DNA of 64,000 bases, from the NCBI GenBank assembly GCA_018665815.1, contig JABJBP010000111.1, positions 1 to 64,000 on the forward strand, in the 5' to 3' direction. Numbering within the stretch: the stretch's first letter is position 1; every line of letters starts with the position of its first letter. The notes beneath the pieces were generated by a model. It worked only from the letters and a program-made list of their open reading frames with translations. It did not search any database and was not told the origin of the DNA. Below, in pieces: positions 18,619-28,173 of this stretch. A program made the translations under genes and the position numbers. This DNA comes from Rhodospirillaceae bacterium. Its GTDB lineage: Bacteria > Pseudomonadota > Alphaproteobacteria > Rhodospirillales > Casp-alpha2.

Positions 18619-19335
18619 ATGAGTTTAGACGGCGTAAAAGCACTGACCTTTGATACCGGCGGCACGATCCTTGATTGGCACACGGGGTTTTCGACGGCCC
18701 TGGCGGAATTGGGTAAAGCCCATGGTGTCGAGGGTGACTGGGGCATGATGGCAAACGACATTCGCCGCGGATCACTGGGCCGGATGTTGAGGCTCGGTGA
18801 GCACGAACAGCCGGCCTACAACTTCGACGGCGCCCACCGGGCCAGTGCCGATGAGGTCCTGGACGCCAATGGTCTGGCCGCCGCCACTGAAGAAGAACGC
18901 CATAAATTGTCTTGGGATGCGCCGCATAATTTTCAATGCTGGTCGGATTTCCCCCCGGTGTTGCCGCAGCTTCGCGACAAGTATATTTGTGCTTCGTTCA
19001 CGATCCTGAGCTTCCGGATCATCATTGATACCGCGCGCGCCAATGGTTTGAGTTGGGACGCGGTGATTTCATGTGAAGCCATCGGGAAATATAAAATTCT
19101 GCCGGAAGCCTACCTCGGCGCCGCAAAGTTTCTGCAATTGGATCCTTCCGAAATCTGCATGGTTGCGTGCCACAATTTTGATCTGGATGCGGCCAAGGCG
19201 GTTGGATTCAAGACGGCTTTCGTCAAGCGCCCGGACGAGTGGGGTGCGGAAGGTCCACCCGACCCGGAGCCCAATCCCATCCACGACATCGTGGTTGATA
19301 GTTTTCCGGAATTGGCCGAGGCGCTGGGCGCCTAG
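18619..19335 (+). CDS. HAD-superfamily hydrolase, haloacid dehalogenase type II-like
   Basis: 238 aa. Motif I is FDTGGTILDWH, with the nucleophilic Asp; the second acidic residue of phosphatases is replaced by Gly, as in many dehalogenases. The later HAD motif lies in ICMVACHNFDLDAAKAVGFKTAFVKRP, which is the type II dehalogenase style. The start codon was set after GAAAGGGAGG; an upstream in-frame extension is not family-like. Likely hydrolyses a 2-haloacid or a small phosphate ester. Convergent with the MFS gene. Confidence 0.8.
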   Translation: MSLDGVKALTFDTGGTILDWHTGFSTALAELGKAHGVEGDWGMMANDIRRGSLGRMLRLGEHEQPAYNFDGAHRASADEVLDANGLAAATEEERHKLSWDAPHNFQCWSDFPPVLPQLRDKYICASFTILSFRIIIDTARANGLSWDAVISCEAIGKYKILPEAYLGAAKFLQLDPSEICMVACHNFDLDAAKAVGFKTAFVKRPDEWGAEGPPDPEPNPIHDIVVDSFPELAEALGA

Positions 19336-19339
19336 ATTA

Positions 19340-20521
19340 TCAGTCGGATTGCGCTGGGCGCAGCCCGGCCGAGGCCAACGCGCCCAAGGCCATCGCGGTG
19401 GCGGAGATCAGAAAGACTGGCTGGTAGTCGCCATTCCAATTGAATAACGCGACCAGTGTGTAACTGCCGATGGCTTGGCAGATGCCGCTGGAAATTGTCA
19501 TCCGCCGCCAGAGTTTCGGCATTTCGGCGCCGCCGACAATCTGATGCGCGCGCCCTGAAAGCAACGCCGAGCACCCGGGCTGGGCGCCGACAATCAATGA
19601 TGAGGCAATAAGTGCCCAAGTGGAGGAATTCAAAACCGGCAGGGCAACGCTGGCGGCAAGGCTTGCAAACACCAAAACGAGACCCGCTTGAAACCCTATT
19701 TTGTCGGCCAAGCGACCCCATAGATAAGTCCCGGTCAACGCGCCCAAACCGAATAGCGCCCAGTGTGCGCCGCCGAAAGCCATGTCGTGACCCAGTCCGC
19801 GGACTAGGTAATCAATCCAGTAAATGGTGTGGGCGATCAGCCCGACGGTAAACAACCCTTGCGACGCAATGAGGCGGGCCGCATCGGCGGGGTGAATTGT
19901 GCTGGTCGACTGCGCTGGATCTTCGCTGGCGGCGGTGATTTCGGGGATGTTTCCGGCCAAACCCCAAAACGCAATGCAGACGCCGACCGCACCGATCCCG
20001 GCGATGCCGACCCACGCACCGAAAAGTCCGTACGCCAGCAATTTCGGTATAAGAATTCCCGACAAAACAATGCCGACCCCGACACCGGTGAACACCATGC
20101 CCGTCGCCGCCCCCAGGTGATTAGGGGGTGTCGCACGGGTGACGACGGTCAAGGCTTGGATCATCATGACACCGACGCACACACCGACAAGGCCGCGCCA
20201 AAACGCCAGCCAGGTAAACCCCCAGGGCGCGGTGCTGGCGATTAGGCAAGCTAATGCCGCGATCAACGCGATTTGCAGTGACCGCCTCTCGCCCCAACGC
20301 CGCCGCAATTTCGGCTCGACCAGCGCGCCGAAAACGAATCCGGCCAAATTGAACGCGCCGACATATCCGGCTTCGGCTGCACTTAGTGCGCCATCGGTTA
20401 CGATGGCCGGTATCAGCGGTGTATAAGAGAACCGCCCAAGGCCCATACCCACCAGTAATACACCCGCGCCGCCGATCGCGAGCCGGCGCCAGGGGTAGGT
20501 GGATTGGGTCGGCGTGATCAT
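19340..20521 (-). CDS. YbfB/YjiJ-family MFS transporter
   Basis: 393 aa with about 12 membrane segments. The N-terminal GMGLGRFSYTPLIPAI matches the YbfB/YjiJ type of major facilitator. Substrate unknown. Its 3' end meets the HAD gene 4 bp away on the opposite strand. Confidence 0.85.
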   Translation of the reverse strand: MITPTQSTYPWRRLAIGGAGVLLVGMGLGRFSYTPLIPAIVTDGALSAAEAGYVGAFNLAGFVFGALVEPKLRRRWGERRSLQIALIAALACLIASTAPWGFTWLAFWRGLVGVCVGVMMIQALTVVTRATPPNHLGAATGMVFTGVGVGIVLSGILIPKLLAYGLFGAWVGIAGIGAVGVCIAFWGLAGNIPEITAASEDPAQSTSTIHPADAARLIASQGLFTVGLIAHTIYWIDYLVRGLGHDMAFGGAHWALFGLGALTGTYLWGRLADKIGFQAGLVLVFASLAASVALPVLNSSTWALIASSLIVGAQPGCSALLSGRAHQIVGGAEMPKLWRRMTISSGICQAIGSYTLVALFNWNGDYQPVFLISATAMALGALASAGLRPAQSD

Positions 20522-20741
20522 AAAGCTCGGCCTTGAAGCAAATGGGTGTCGCGATGAGAGCCTAGCGTGTCGAGATCGATAATGAAATTCCGGGGGCCTG
20601 TGTTATGGTCGTGAACTTCGCGGGACATTCGGGCGCAATCGAGACAATCGTGGCATTTGAATACAACACATCCGTGCCTTGGGCACTGGCCAATCGCGGC
20701 CTGCATGCTTGGCGTGAGCCTTGCGTCTTGGAAATAATTTG

Positions 20742-21659
20742 ATGAATTCTGAAGCCGGTGATGTGCCCGCGAAAGAGCAAAATGGCCGTGCTTATCTGCT
20801 GTTGAGCTTGACGGCGTTGTGTTGGGCCGCGAACACAATTTTTGGCCAACTGGCCGTTGGCGAAGTGTCACCGATGGCCTTGGTCGTATTCCGGTGGTTG
20901 GGTGTTTTGATTTTGTTGTTGGTGTTTGCGCGCGGCCATATTCGGCGCGACTGGCCAATCCTGCGGCGCCATTTAATCTTTGTCTCAGCCATGGGAATGC
21001 TCGGGTTCGCTGGATTTAACGGGCTGTTTTACACCGCTGCCCATTCAACGACGGCGGTCAACATGGGTATTCTGCAAGGCTCGATCCCGATGTTTGTGAT
21101 GATTGGCGCGATTGTCGTCCTGCGGACCCCGGTCACCGCCATGCAAGGCATCGGTGTTCTGGCAACCATGGTGGGTGTCGCATTGGTCGCGGCTGGTGGT
21201 GATTTTGCCCAGCTTGCTCAACTGGCCGTCAATCACGGCGATTTGTTGATGATTATCGCCTGTGCGCTTTATGCGGGGTATACGGTGGCCTTGCGCCGCC
21301 GCCCAGCATCGTCGCCCCTGGGCTTGTTTACTTTGATGGCTGCGGCGGCATTCGTGACGGCATTGCCCATGGCTGCGGCGGAGGCGGCTGCTGGCGATTT
21401 TCGTTGGCCGACCACGATGGGGTGGTTGATCGTCACGGGAGTCACTCTATTTCCGTCATTCTTGGCGCAAATCTTCTTTATTCAAGGCGTTGAAATGATC
21501 GGCCCGGCGCGGGCTGGCGTGTTCGTTAATCTGGTGCCCGTATTCGCAGCTGTCCTCGCCGTGGTGTTTTTGAACGAGAGTTTTGAGGCGTTTCACGGTT
21601 TCGCGCTGGGGCTTGTGCTTGGTGGAATTTGGTTGTCCGAGCGCGGCAAGGCCGAGTGA
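20742..21659 (+). CDS. EamA/DMT-family permease
   Basis: 305 aa, ten predicted membrane segments in two EamA repeats (LLLSLTALCWAANTIFGQLA; ALYAGYTVALRRRP). Drug/metabolite transporter superfamily, probably an exporter or exchanger of small metabolites. Start set at the ATG rather than the TTG seven codons upstream. Only 2 bp separate it from a second EamA gene. Confidence 0.88.
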   Translation: MNSEAGDVPAKEQNGRAYLLLSLTALCWAANTIFGQLAVGEVSPMALVVFRWLGVLILLLVFARGHIRRDWPILRRHLIFVSAMGMLGFAGFNGLFYTAAHSTTAVNMGILQGSIPMFVMIGAIVVLRTPVTAMQGIGVLATMVGVALVAAGGDFAQLAQLAVNHGDLLMIIACALYAGYTVALRRRPASSPLGLFTLMAAAAFVTALPMAAAEAAAGDFRWPTTMGWLIVTGVTLFPSFLAQIFFIQGVEMIGPARAGVFVNLVPVFAAVLAVVFLNESFEAFHGFALGLVLGGIWLSERGKAE

Positions 21660-21661
21660 TC

Positions 21662-22555
21662 ATGTTTGCCGATTTGCCGCCTTTCGTATTTGCGTTAATT
21701 GCGGCTTTCATGTTCGCCGTTGGTGATCAATTCCAGGCGCTGGGACTTGGTCAGGTCAATCCACGTGCCGGAACCGCCATCAGCATCGCGGCGTCCGCCG
21801 GATTGTTTTGGGTGCTGGCACCGTTTCGCCTCGATGTTGATCATTTCTTTCATCCGGCGATTTTAATTTTTATCCTCATTGGCCTGTTTCGACCGGCTGT
21901 TTCCGGCAATTTGGCGGTCTTGGGAATCCGTTATCTGGGGCCGACCCTGGCCAGCACGCTGGCCTCAATTTCACCGTTGTTCGGCGCGGCACTCGGCGTG
22001 CTTTGGTTGGGTGAGGTTCTGACCTTGCCAATTGCCGCCGGCACCGGTGGTATCGTGGTCGCGGTTATTATTTTGAGTTGGCGGGGTGCACGAACGACCG
22101 ACACTTGGCCGATTTGGGCTATGTTTCTGCCGTTTGGTGCCGCGTTGGTACGCTCTCTCAGTCATGCGCTGACCAAGGTCGGTCTCCAGTACGTCGCTGA
22201 TCCCTATTTTGCTGGCCTCATCGGTTTTTCAGTCTCGGCGTTGATCACCAACGGCTGGGAGAAATATAAACACCGCGCCGCGGCCCGGGCCGGCGCCAGT
22301 GGTGTGAATTGGCGCCAAGCCGGACCGTGGTGGTTCGCGCTCAGTGGTGTTTGCATGGGATGCGCCGTTTTGTCCCTCAATACGGCCTTGTTGAACGGCG
22401 ACATCGTGACGGTCGTGCCGATCATCGCTTCGGCGCCAGTGTTCACCATGCTGTTGAGTGTAACCGTGTTTCGGCGCGAGCACCTGACCGGTCGTGCCTT
22501 GCTTGCGTTGGCGATTGTCATGCCGTCAGTGATCGTCATCGCCCTCAACCGTTAG
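21662..22555 (+). CDS. EamA/DMT-family permease (second of tandem pair)
   Basis: 297 aa polytopic protein with two EamA repeats (FVFALIAAFMFAVGDQFQALG; SVSALITNGW). The ATG at 21662 follows the previous stop directly, so the two are co-transcribed. The two proteins are clearly diverged, so this is an old pair or a functional heteromer, not a fresh duplication. Confidence 0.85.
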   Translation: MFADLPPFVFALIAAFMFAVGDQFQALGLGQVNPRAGTAISIAASAGLFWVLAPFRLDVDHFFHPAILIFILIGLFRPAVSGNLAVLGIRYLGPTLASTLASISPLFGAALGVLWLGEVLTLPIAAGTGGIVVAVIILSWRGARTTDTWPIWAMFLPFGAALVRSLSHALTKVGLQYVADPYFAGLIGFSVSALITNGWEKYKHRAAARAGASGVNWRQAGPWWFALSGVCMGCAVLSLNTALLNGDIVTVVPIIASAPVFTMLLSVTVFRREHLTGRALLALAIVMPSVIVIALNR

Positions 22556-22699
22556 CGACCAGCTACTTTCAATTCACATGTTCTTAATTGGTCGATGCCA
22601 ATCGATGCCAATCTATGGTGGTCGAGCATCGACATTTCTACGGGAGGCCGATTGCAGGTGATTGCGCGACGCATAAGGCATCAATATGAAAAATATTTC

Positions 22700-22736
22700 A
22701 CTAAAATGAAAAAATTATTGTTTTTTTCATTTTAGT
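22700..22736. promoter_or_regulatory. Perfect 15-bp inverted repeat, candidate autoregulatory operator
   Basis: ACTAAAATGAAAAAA (22700-22714) and its exact complement TTTTTTCATTTTAGT (22722-22736) flank a 7-bp spacer. The site ends 11 bp before the start of the XRE-cupin regulator. It is a natural operator for that dimeric regulator. As RNA it would fold over the start site, so a post-transcriptional role is possible. Confidence 0.65.
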
Positions 22737-22747
22737 TTATAAACTCA

Positions 22748-23410
22748 ATGGACAATAATGATCGCCCAACGGTATCAGCGGCAAGGAACCGAAAAATGCC
22801 GACGGCCCCATTCCCGAAGACGACAGCTGATGCCGGCACGCATACGGAAAACGGCACAACTGTCGGCCAGCAAGTCCGCGAGATGCGCCGCGCGCGCGGC
22901 CTGACCTTGCAGCAATTGGCGGACGACATCGGTCGGTCCGTGGGTTATGTCTCTCAGGTCGAACGAAATATTTCTTCGGTGGATATCCGCAATCTCCATG
23001 AAATCGCTGGCGCGCTGGGTGTTGGTATCAATTGGTTCTTTCAAGGCGACGGTGGAGCGGCGGCCGACGAACATGGTGTGGTCGTACGGCGTGGCCGGCG
23101 AAGGAAACTCGATTTTCCGGGTGCCGGAATTACCGAGGAATTGTTATCCCCTGGTCTGAACGGTGCCTTCGAGATGATCTTGGGGACGTTCCAGCCCGGT
23201 GCGCAGGCCGGCGAGAAGAACTACAGCCGGCCCGGAGAAGAAGCCGGCTTGGTGCTGCAAGGTGAGCTTGAACTTTGGGTTGGCGACACCCGGTATCATT
23301 TACACGAGGGAGATTCATTTCAATTCCCTCTGAACGAACCCCACCGCAGCCGCAATCCGGGCGAGACACAAGCCGTCGTGCTGTGGGTGATTGCCCCGCC
23401 GACTTACTGA
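22748..23410 (+). CDS. XRE-family regulator with C-terminal cupin domain
   Basis: 220 aa. HTH_XRE at about residues 38-92 (VREMRRARGLTLQQLADDIG, SVGYVSQVERN) and a cupin_2 fold near the C-terminus (GLVLQGELELWVGDTRYHLHEGDSFQFPLNEPHRSRNPG). Proteins of this build (PuuR, SutR relatives) sense small amines or other metabolites through the cupin. It is 46 bp upstream of the second DMGDH-like gene and most likely controls it and itself. Confidence 0.9.
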   Translation: MDNNDRPTVSAARNRKMPTAPFPKTTADAGTHTENGTTVGQQVREMRRARGLTLQQLADDIGRSVGYVSQVERNISSVDIRNLHEIAGALGVGINWFFQGDGGAAADEHGVVVRRGRRRKLDFPGAGITEELLSPGLNGAFEMILGTFQPGAQAGEKNYSRPGEEAGLVLQGELELWVGDTRYHLHEGDSFQFPLNEPHRSRNPGETQAVVLWVIAPPTY

Positions 23411-23456
23411 CAATTCACGCTAATAAATTATTCGACGATCCAAGGGAGTAGAAATC

Positions 23457-25904
23457 ATGGCCAAAGAATTACCGAAAAAAACGCGGGTCGCCATAGTCGG
23501 CGGCGGTGTGATTGGGTGCTCTATTGCATATCACCTGACGAAAATCGGCTGGGATGACGTCATATTGCTTGAACGCAAGCAACTGACGTCCGGCACCACG
23601 TGGCATGCGGCCGGCTTGATTGGACAACTCCGCGATAGCCAGAACATGACGAAGCTCGCCAAATACACGGCCGAACTTTATCTCGGGCTGGAAGAGGAAA
23701 CTGGTCAGGCGATCGGCTATAAGATCAATGGTTCCTTATCCACCGCGACTCACGCCGGGCGCATGGAAGATCTGGCGCGCCGCGCCGACATGGCCAAGGT
23801 GTTTGGCCTTGCGGTCGATGTGCTGGGCCCCGATGGCTGCAAGGATCATTACCCACCGCTTAATGTGGATGACGTGATCGGCGGCATTTTTATTCCCTCC
23901 GACGGTCAGGCTGACCCCGTCGGCATCACTCAGGCGTTGGCCAAGGGCGCACGTATGGGCGGTGCGCAAATTTTCGAGCAGACCAAGGTCGAAGAAGTGC
24001 TCATCGACGACGGCAAGGCAGTCGGCGTTCGAACCGACAAGGGAGATGTTGCCGCCGATATCGTCGTACTGGCATGCGGCATGTGGACCCGCGAGTTTGC
24101 GTCGCGGATCGGTGTTAACGTGCCGCTGCACGCCTGCGAACATTTTTACATTCTGACGGAACCGCACAAAGCCATCACCCCGGACCTGCCGGTCTATCGC
24201 GACTATGATTCCTTTGCTTATTATAAGGAAGACGCCGGCAAGATGTTGCTGGGTGCGTTTGAGCCGGTCGCCAAGCCCTGGGGCATGGAAGGTATTCCGG
24301 ATGATTTTGAGTTCGGTCAATTACCGGATGATTTCGATCATTTCATGCCGATCCTGGAAGGCGCCATGCACCGGTTGCCGTTTTTCGAAGAGGCCGGTAT
24401 TCAGACGTTTTTCTGCGGTCCGGAAAGTTTTACTCACGATGATCGCTACCACATGGGCCCGGCGCCCGAGGTTGACGGGTTGTTTGTCGCTGCCGGATTG
24501 AATTCCATTGGCATTCAATCGGCTGGTGGCATTGGCAAGGCACTCGCCGAGTGGATGCGTGACGGGCTGCCGCCCTCAGACCTCAATTCTGTTGATATTC
24601 GCCGCAATATGCCGTTCCAGGGCAATCGGCGTTATCTGCACGACCGTGTCAAAGAAACCTTGGGCTTACTCTATGATGTCCATTGGCCATTTTACCAATT
24701 TAAGACAGCGCGCGGTGTACGCCGCACGCCATTGCATGACCGTCACGCGGCGAACGGTGCGTGTTTTGGTGAAACAGCCGGATGGGAACGCGCCAATTGG
24801 TTCGCGCCCGAGGGCGTCGAGCCAACGTACGAATTTTCCTACACCCGCCAAAACTGGTTCGAGTATTCTGCTGCCGAGCACATGGCGGTGCGCGAAAACG
24901 TCGGGCTTATTGATATGAGTTCGTTCGCCAAAATTCGCGTCCAGGGACCGGATGCGGAAAATGTCCTGAACAATATTTCAGCGAACGATGTTGCGATCGA
25001 GCCCGACCGCATCGTCTATACGCAATGGTTGAATGAGCACGGTGGAATTGAATCGGACTTAACCGTCACCCGATTGGCCGATGATGATTTCATGATCGTG
25101 ACCTCCGCAGGCTCGCAGGTCCGCGATTTGCACTGGCTGAAATCGCGCACCCCAAGTGACGCGCGTTGCGTCGCCACCGATGTAACCTCGGGATTAGCAG
25201 TGCTGGCGGTCATGGGACCGAAGGCCCGCGACGTTTTGCAGTCGCTGACCCCGACCGATCTTTCCAATGATGCCTTCCCTTTTGCGACCAGCAGGGAAAT
25301 CGAATTGGGGTACGGTATCGTCAGGGCATCCAGAATTACCTATGTCGGGGAATTGGGCTGGGAACTATATGTACCGACCGAGTTTGCCGCGCATATTTAT
25401 GATGAAATTACCGCTGCCGGCGCGGAACATGGGATGGCGTCTATCGGTATGCACGCGGTCAATTCGCTCAGGATCGAAAAGGCCTATCGGCACTGGGGCC
25501 ATGACATATCCGATGAAGAATCGCCAATTGAATCGGGCTTGGGATTTGCCGTTGCCTGGGACAAGGCAGGCGGCTTTATTGGTCGTGATTCCTTATTGCG
25601 TCAACGCGACGCCGGTGTGAACAAACGGATGGTGCAATTTCTGCTGAAGGATCCTGCCGCCCTGCTGTATCACAATGAACCGATTTACCGTGATGGCGAG
25701 ATCGCCGGTTATGTGACGTCGGGTATGTACGGCCACGCCCTCGGCGGCGCCATCGGGCTCGGTTATGTCCACAGTGAGGATGGCGTCAATGCGGAATTCG
25801 TCAACGCTGGCAAATATGAAATTGAAGTCGTTGGCGAAAAGATCGCCGCCGACGCTTCATTAAAGCCGCTATATGACCCATTAAGCGCCAGGATCCGCGC
25901 TTAG
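23457..25904 (+). CDS. Dimethylglycine/sarcosine dehydrogenase-like FAD and folate-domain protein (second copy)
   Basis: 815 aa with the same domain order as the protein at 5497: FAD domain (VAIVGGGVIGCSIAYHL), STWHAAG-type covalent-FAD motif here as TTWHAAG, FAO_M region, GcvT domain and C-terminal barrel. The active-site side reads LIGQLRDSQNMTKLAKY, closer to classical DMGDH/sarcosine dehydrogenase than the first copy. It would demethylate an N-methyl amine and load the one-carbon unit on folate. Directly downstream of the XRE-cupin regulator, with AAGGGAGTAG before the ATG. The substrate is probably distinct from that of the first copy. Confidence 0.87.
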   Translation: MAKELPKKTRVAIVGGGVIGCSIAYHLTKIGWDDVILLERKQLTSGTTWHAAGLIGQLRDSQNMTKLAKYTAELYLGLEEETGQAIGYKINGSLSTATHAGRMEDLARRADMAKVFGLAVDVLGPDGCKDHYPPLNVDDVIGGIFIPSDGQADPVGITQALAKGARMGGAQIFEQTKVEEVLIDDGKAVGVRTDKGDVAADIVVLACGMWTREFASRIGVNVPLHACEHFYILTEPHKAITPDLPVYRDYDSFAYYKEDAGKMLLGAFEPVAKPWGMEGIPDDFEFGQLPDDFDHFMPILEGAMHRLPFFEEAGIQTFFCGPESFTHDDRYHMGPAPEVDGLFVAAGLNSIGIQSAGGIGKALAEWMRDGLPPSDLNSVDIRRNMPFQGNRRYLHDRVKETLGLLYDVHWPFYQFKTARGVRRTPLHDRHAANGACFGETAGWERANWFAPEGVEPTYEFSYTRQNWFEYSAAEHMAVRENVGLIDMSSFAKIRVQGPDAENVLNNISANDVAIEPDRIVYTQWLNEHGGIESDLTVTRLADDDFMIVTSAGSQVRDLHWLKSRTPSDARCVATDVTSGLAVLAVMGPKARDVLQSLTPTDLSNDAFPFATSREIELGYGIVRASRITYVGELGWELYVPTEFAAHIYDEITAAGAEHGMASIGMHAVNSLRIEKAYRHWGHDISDEESPIESGLGFAVAWDKAGGFIGRDSLLRQRDAGVNKRMVQFLLKDPAALLYHNEPIYRDGEIAGYVTSGMYGHALGGAIGLGYVHSEDGVNAEFVNAGKYEIEVVGEKIAADASLKPLYDPLSARIRA

Positions 25905-25999
25905 CCTGCATACATTGTTAACCATATCGAAGGCATTTTGCCTGTAAATACTTGGAATTATACCCTATTTTGATCTCCGGGATGTAAACGGGGACTGGG

Positions 26000-27165
26000 G
26001 TGAAAGGGGCACCAAACGTGGCCGCCGATATTCCTAAGTATGATCTGCCGGATGCTGCAGTTCTATTGGACCGCCTGAAGGCGATGCCCGACCCGCCGTC
26101 GGAATTTACCGCGGTCATGGTGTTGTCACTCAGTATGCTGCCGGTCGCCGAAGCCAGCGATGACTTCTGGCTCGATTTTGATCGCTCCATTGTTGAATTT
26201 TCCGATCGCTATTTAGGCAAGGTTTTTGGTCTCGCGGCCACCGAACGCGGCGTTCTGATCAAGATCACCGATTACAATCAGGTCGGGATCAATTCCGACG
26301 TCAAAGTCGCCTTGTTGCGGCTCATCCAGGAACACTTCCCTGACAATTTCGGCATGGTCGATCAAAGCCGATTGGTTCGGACCATCGATTTGCGTTTTAA
26401 AATAGCCACGGCGCAGAAGATGCTGGAGCGTCTGGTCGTCACCAAAGATGAGGAAAAGCCGCCCGAGTTCCACAAGATGCGACGCCTTCAGGAAGGCGAT
26501 ATCGGTACCGTCGTTCAGGTCAGTAATGAAATTGGGACGGCGCAGTTTGCCCAGGTTTTCATTCGCCATCAGAAAATCGCCGTTATCGAAGAAGGCCAAG
26601 CACCCGACGAAGTCATGCATGAATATTTCATCGGCATGGATATGCTAAAGCAGCATGTGTTCAAACAGGTTGAGCTTCGGGGAAGTGGCAATCTTTTTAA
26701 TCAGCTGACGATTACGCTTGATCAACTTGTATTGCAGGCTTTCGAAGAACTTAACCCCGGCGATGCAAAATGTTCGATCAATTTGAATGTGGAAAGCGTG
26801 TTTACGAAAAGCTTCCAGGCGTTCGTCGATAGCGGCGATGATCAGGTGTTCTCTAAAATTGTTTTTGAATTTCGCCAAGCCAATATTCTGCAACACTATG
26901 ATGAATTTGCCGTCGCCAGCCAATTGATCACATCAAAGGGCGGGACAGTCGCCGTCGATGCTACTTTCCCGGATACCGTGGGTGTCGTGAACCTGGGGCG
27001 GAGGACGTTTTGCCCAAATTCGCCAATGAAATTGCCGAAATACAAAAGAACGGGACGGTTTTTGTGCTGGCCCGATTGGATGACGAAGTCGGCCTTAATA
27101 TTGGTCACGAACTGGGCATTACCATGTTCCAGGGTTTTTACGTGGACGATCTGCTCAAGACCTAG
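26000..27165 (+). pseudogene. Degenerate EAL-like protein with frame break near its C-terminus
   Basis: The first frame from 26000 is family-like up to about position 26985 (ATFPDTVGVVN) and then turns into unlikely residues. From about 26989 another frame continues sensibly (EPGAEDVLPKFANEI, then GTVFVLARLDDEVG, then ITMFQGFYVDDLLKT) to a stop at 27165. A single base added just before 27 kb joins both into a protein of about 388 aa. The C-terminal half follows the EAL phosphodiesterase layout (SINLNVES, QGFYVDD), but catalytic EAL and DDFG residues are missing, so it would be a non-catalytic c-di-GMP-fold protein. The gene may be decayed or miscalled. Confidence 0.6.
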
Positions 27166-27449
27166 GCGCGGTTTTCCACCGCCTCTACGGGAAACAAATC
27201 CTCCAAGCGGGCGAGGCGCAGCATTTTGACAACGCCGTCGCTGGCGGCCTCAACAATCAAATCACCACCGCGGCGGCGGGCCTCGGCCATCAATTGGACC
27301 AAACTTGCCAGGCCGGCGCTGTCAATCCAGGTGACCTGCGAAAGATCGAGGCGCAGGTGACGCACGGTCTCCAGCTTTGACATCAAGTCGCGTTTCAACT
27401 CGGGCGCCGTGATCCGATCTATGCACCCTTCCATTTCGATGGCGGTCAT
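27162..27449 (-). CDS. STAS-domain anti-sigma factor antagonist-like protein
   Basis: 95 aa, a single STAS domain of SpoIIAA/RsbV type. The phospho-acceptor region is QVTWIDSAGLASLVQL. The ATG at 27449 has AAGGGA 8 nt upstream; an in-frame start 39 bp earlier is possible. Likely part of a partner-switching circuit or, alternatively, an MlaB-like lipid transport adaptor; no kinase or phosphatase gene is adjacent. Its stop overlaps the stop of the EAL-like gene on the other strand. Confidence 0.8.
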   Translation of the reverse strand: MTAIEMEGCIDRITAPELKRDLMSKLETVRHLRLDLSQVTWIDSAGLASLVQLMAEARRRGGDLIVEAASDGVVKMLRLARLEDLFPVEAVENRA

Positions 27450-27550
27450 TGTCTTTATCCCTTCTTTGCGGCCTTCCATGGCAGACACGATGATGTGCTG
27501 GCATGGCTATTTCATGGAAGGAATAAGGCGATTTCTGGGCACGTAGCGTG

Positions 27551-28093
27551 TTACGGGGCGGGCAACTTGGCGCGGATTGCCGCCGCCAATTCGTCATAGC
27601 CAGCATGCATTTTCTTCGCACCCACCGCATGAACGAAACTAAATATTGAACGGCCTTGTTGGTCGAAGATCAATACCATCGGGATACGTTCAAGGCCGCC
27701 GAAAAGTTTCGAAAGTTCATCGTCCGTCAGGCCTGAAAGAACCGGGAAAGTCGGTTTTGTGCGTTTCAGGAAGCGTTTCATTCGGCCCTCATTATTTCCG
27801 GGGAAAAAGCCTTCAAATAGATTGAGGGCGACGATCGCAACCCGGTCTTTGGAGAAATCATGGCGCAGTTGGTTTAATTGCTGAAATTCCGCCGTGCATG
27901 GTGGACACCAATTGGCAAAAAAACTGACCACTGTAATCTTGCCGGCGAGGTCGGACAGCGCCGTTTCGGTCAGCGGCTTCATGCCGGTAAGGGTGGATTT
28001 TACCTTGGTGTCAAATTGTGGCGCTGCCAAACCGTTAGCGCTCCAAAGCGCCAGAGCGATCATAACGCCGATATGCAAAGAAGTTCGTTTCAT
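27551..28093 (-). CDS. Secreted TlpA/redoxin-family thioredoxin-like protein
   Basis: 180 aa. Signal peptide MKRTSLHIGVMIALALWSAN with an LAA cleavage region, then a redoxin/TlpA fold with the active-site motif WCPPC in VVSFFANWCPPCTAEFQQL. Periplasmic thiol-disulfide reductase, possibly for cytochrome c maturation or repair of oxidised proteins. The start at 28093 was chosen because it gives a clean signal peptide; an open frame reaches 66 bp further upstream. Confidence 0.88.
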   Translation of the reverse strand: MKRTSLHIGVMIALALWSANGLAAPQFDTKVKSTLTGMKPLTETALSDLAGKITVVSFFANWCPPCTAEFQQLNQLRHDFSKDRVAIVALNLFEGFFPGNNEGRMKRFLKRTKPTFPVLSGLTDDELSKLFGGLERIPMVLIFDQQGRSIFSFVHAVGAKKMHAGYDELAAAIRAKLPAP

Positions 28094-28173
28094 GGCTATT
28101 ATCTTGGTATCGTAATGCCGTCTCGCCAAGCCACAGCGCGACACAATTACGTGAGACACCGAGGAGCCTGATC

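Noticed and set aside
20742-22555. Recent tandem duplication of the two EamA genes
   Set aside because: The proteins are only distantly similar, so they are not a recent copy.
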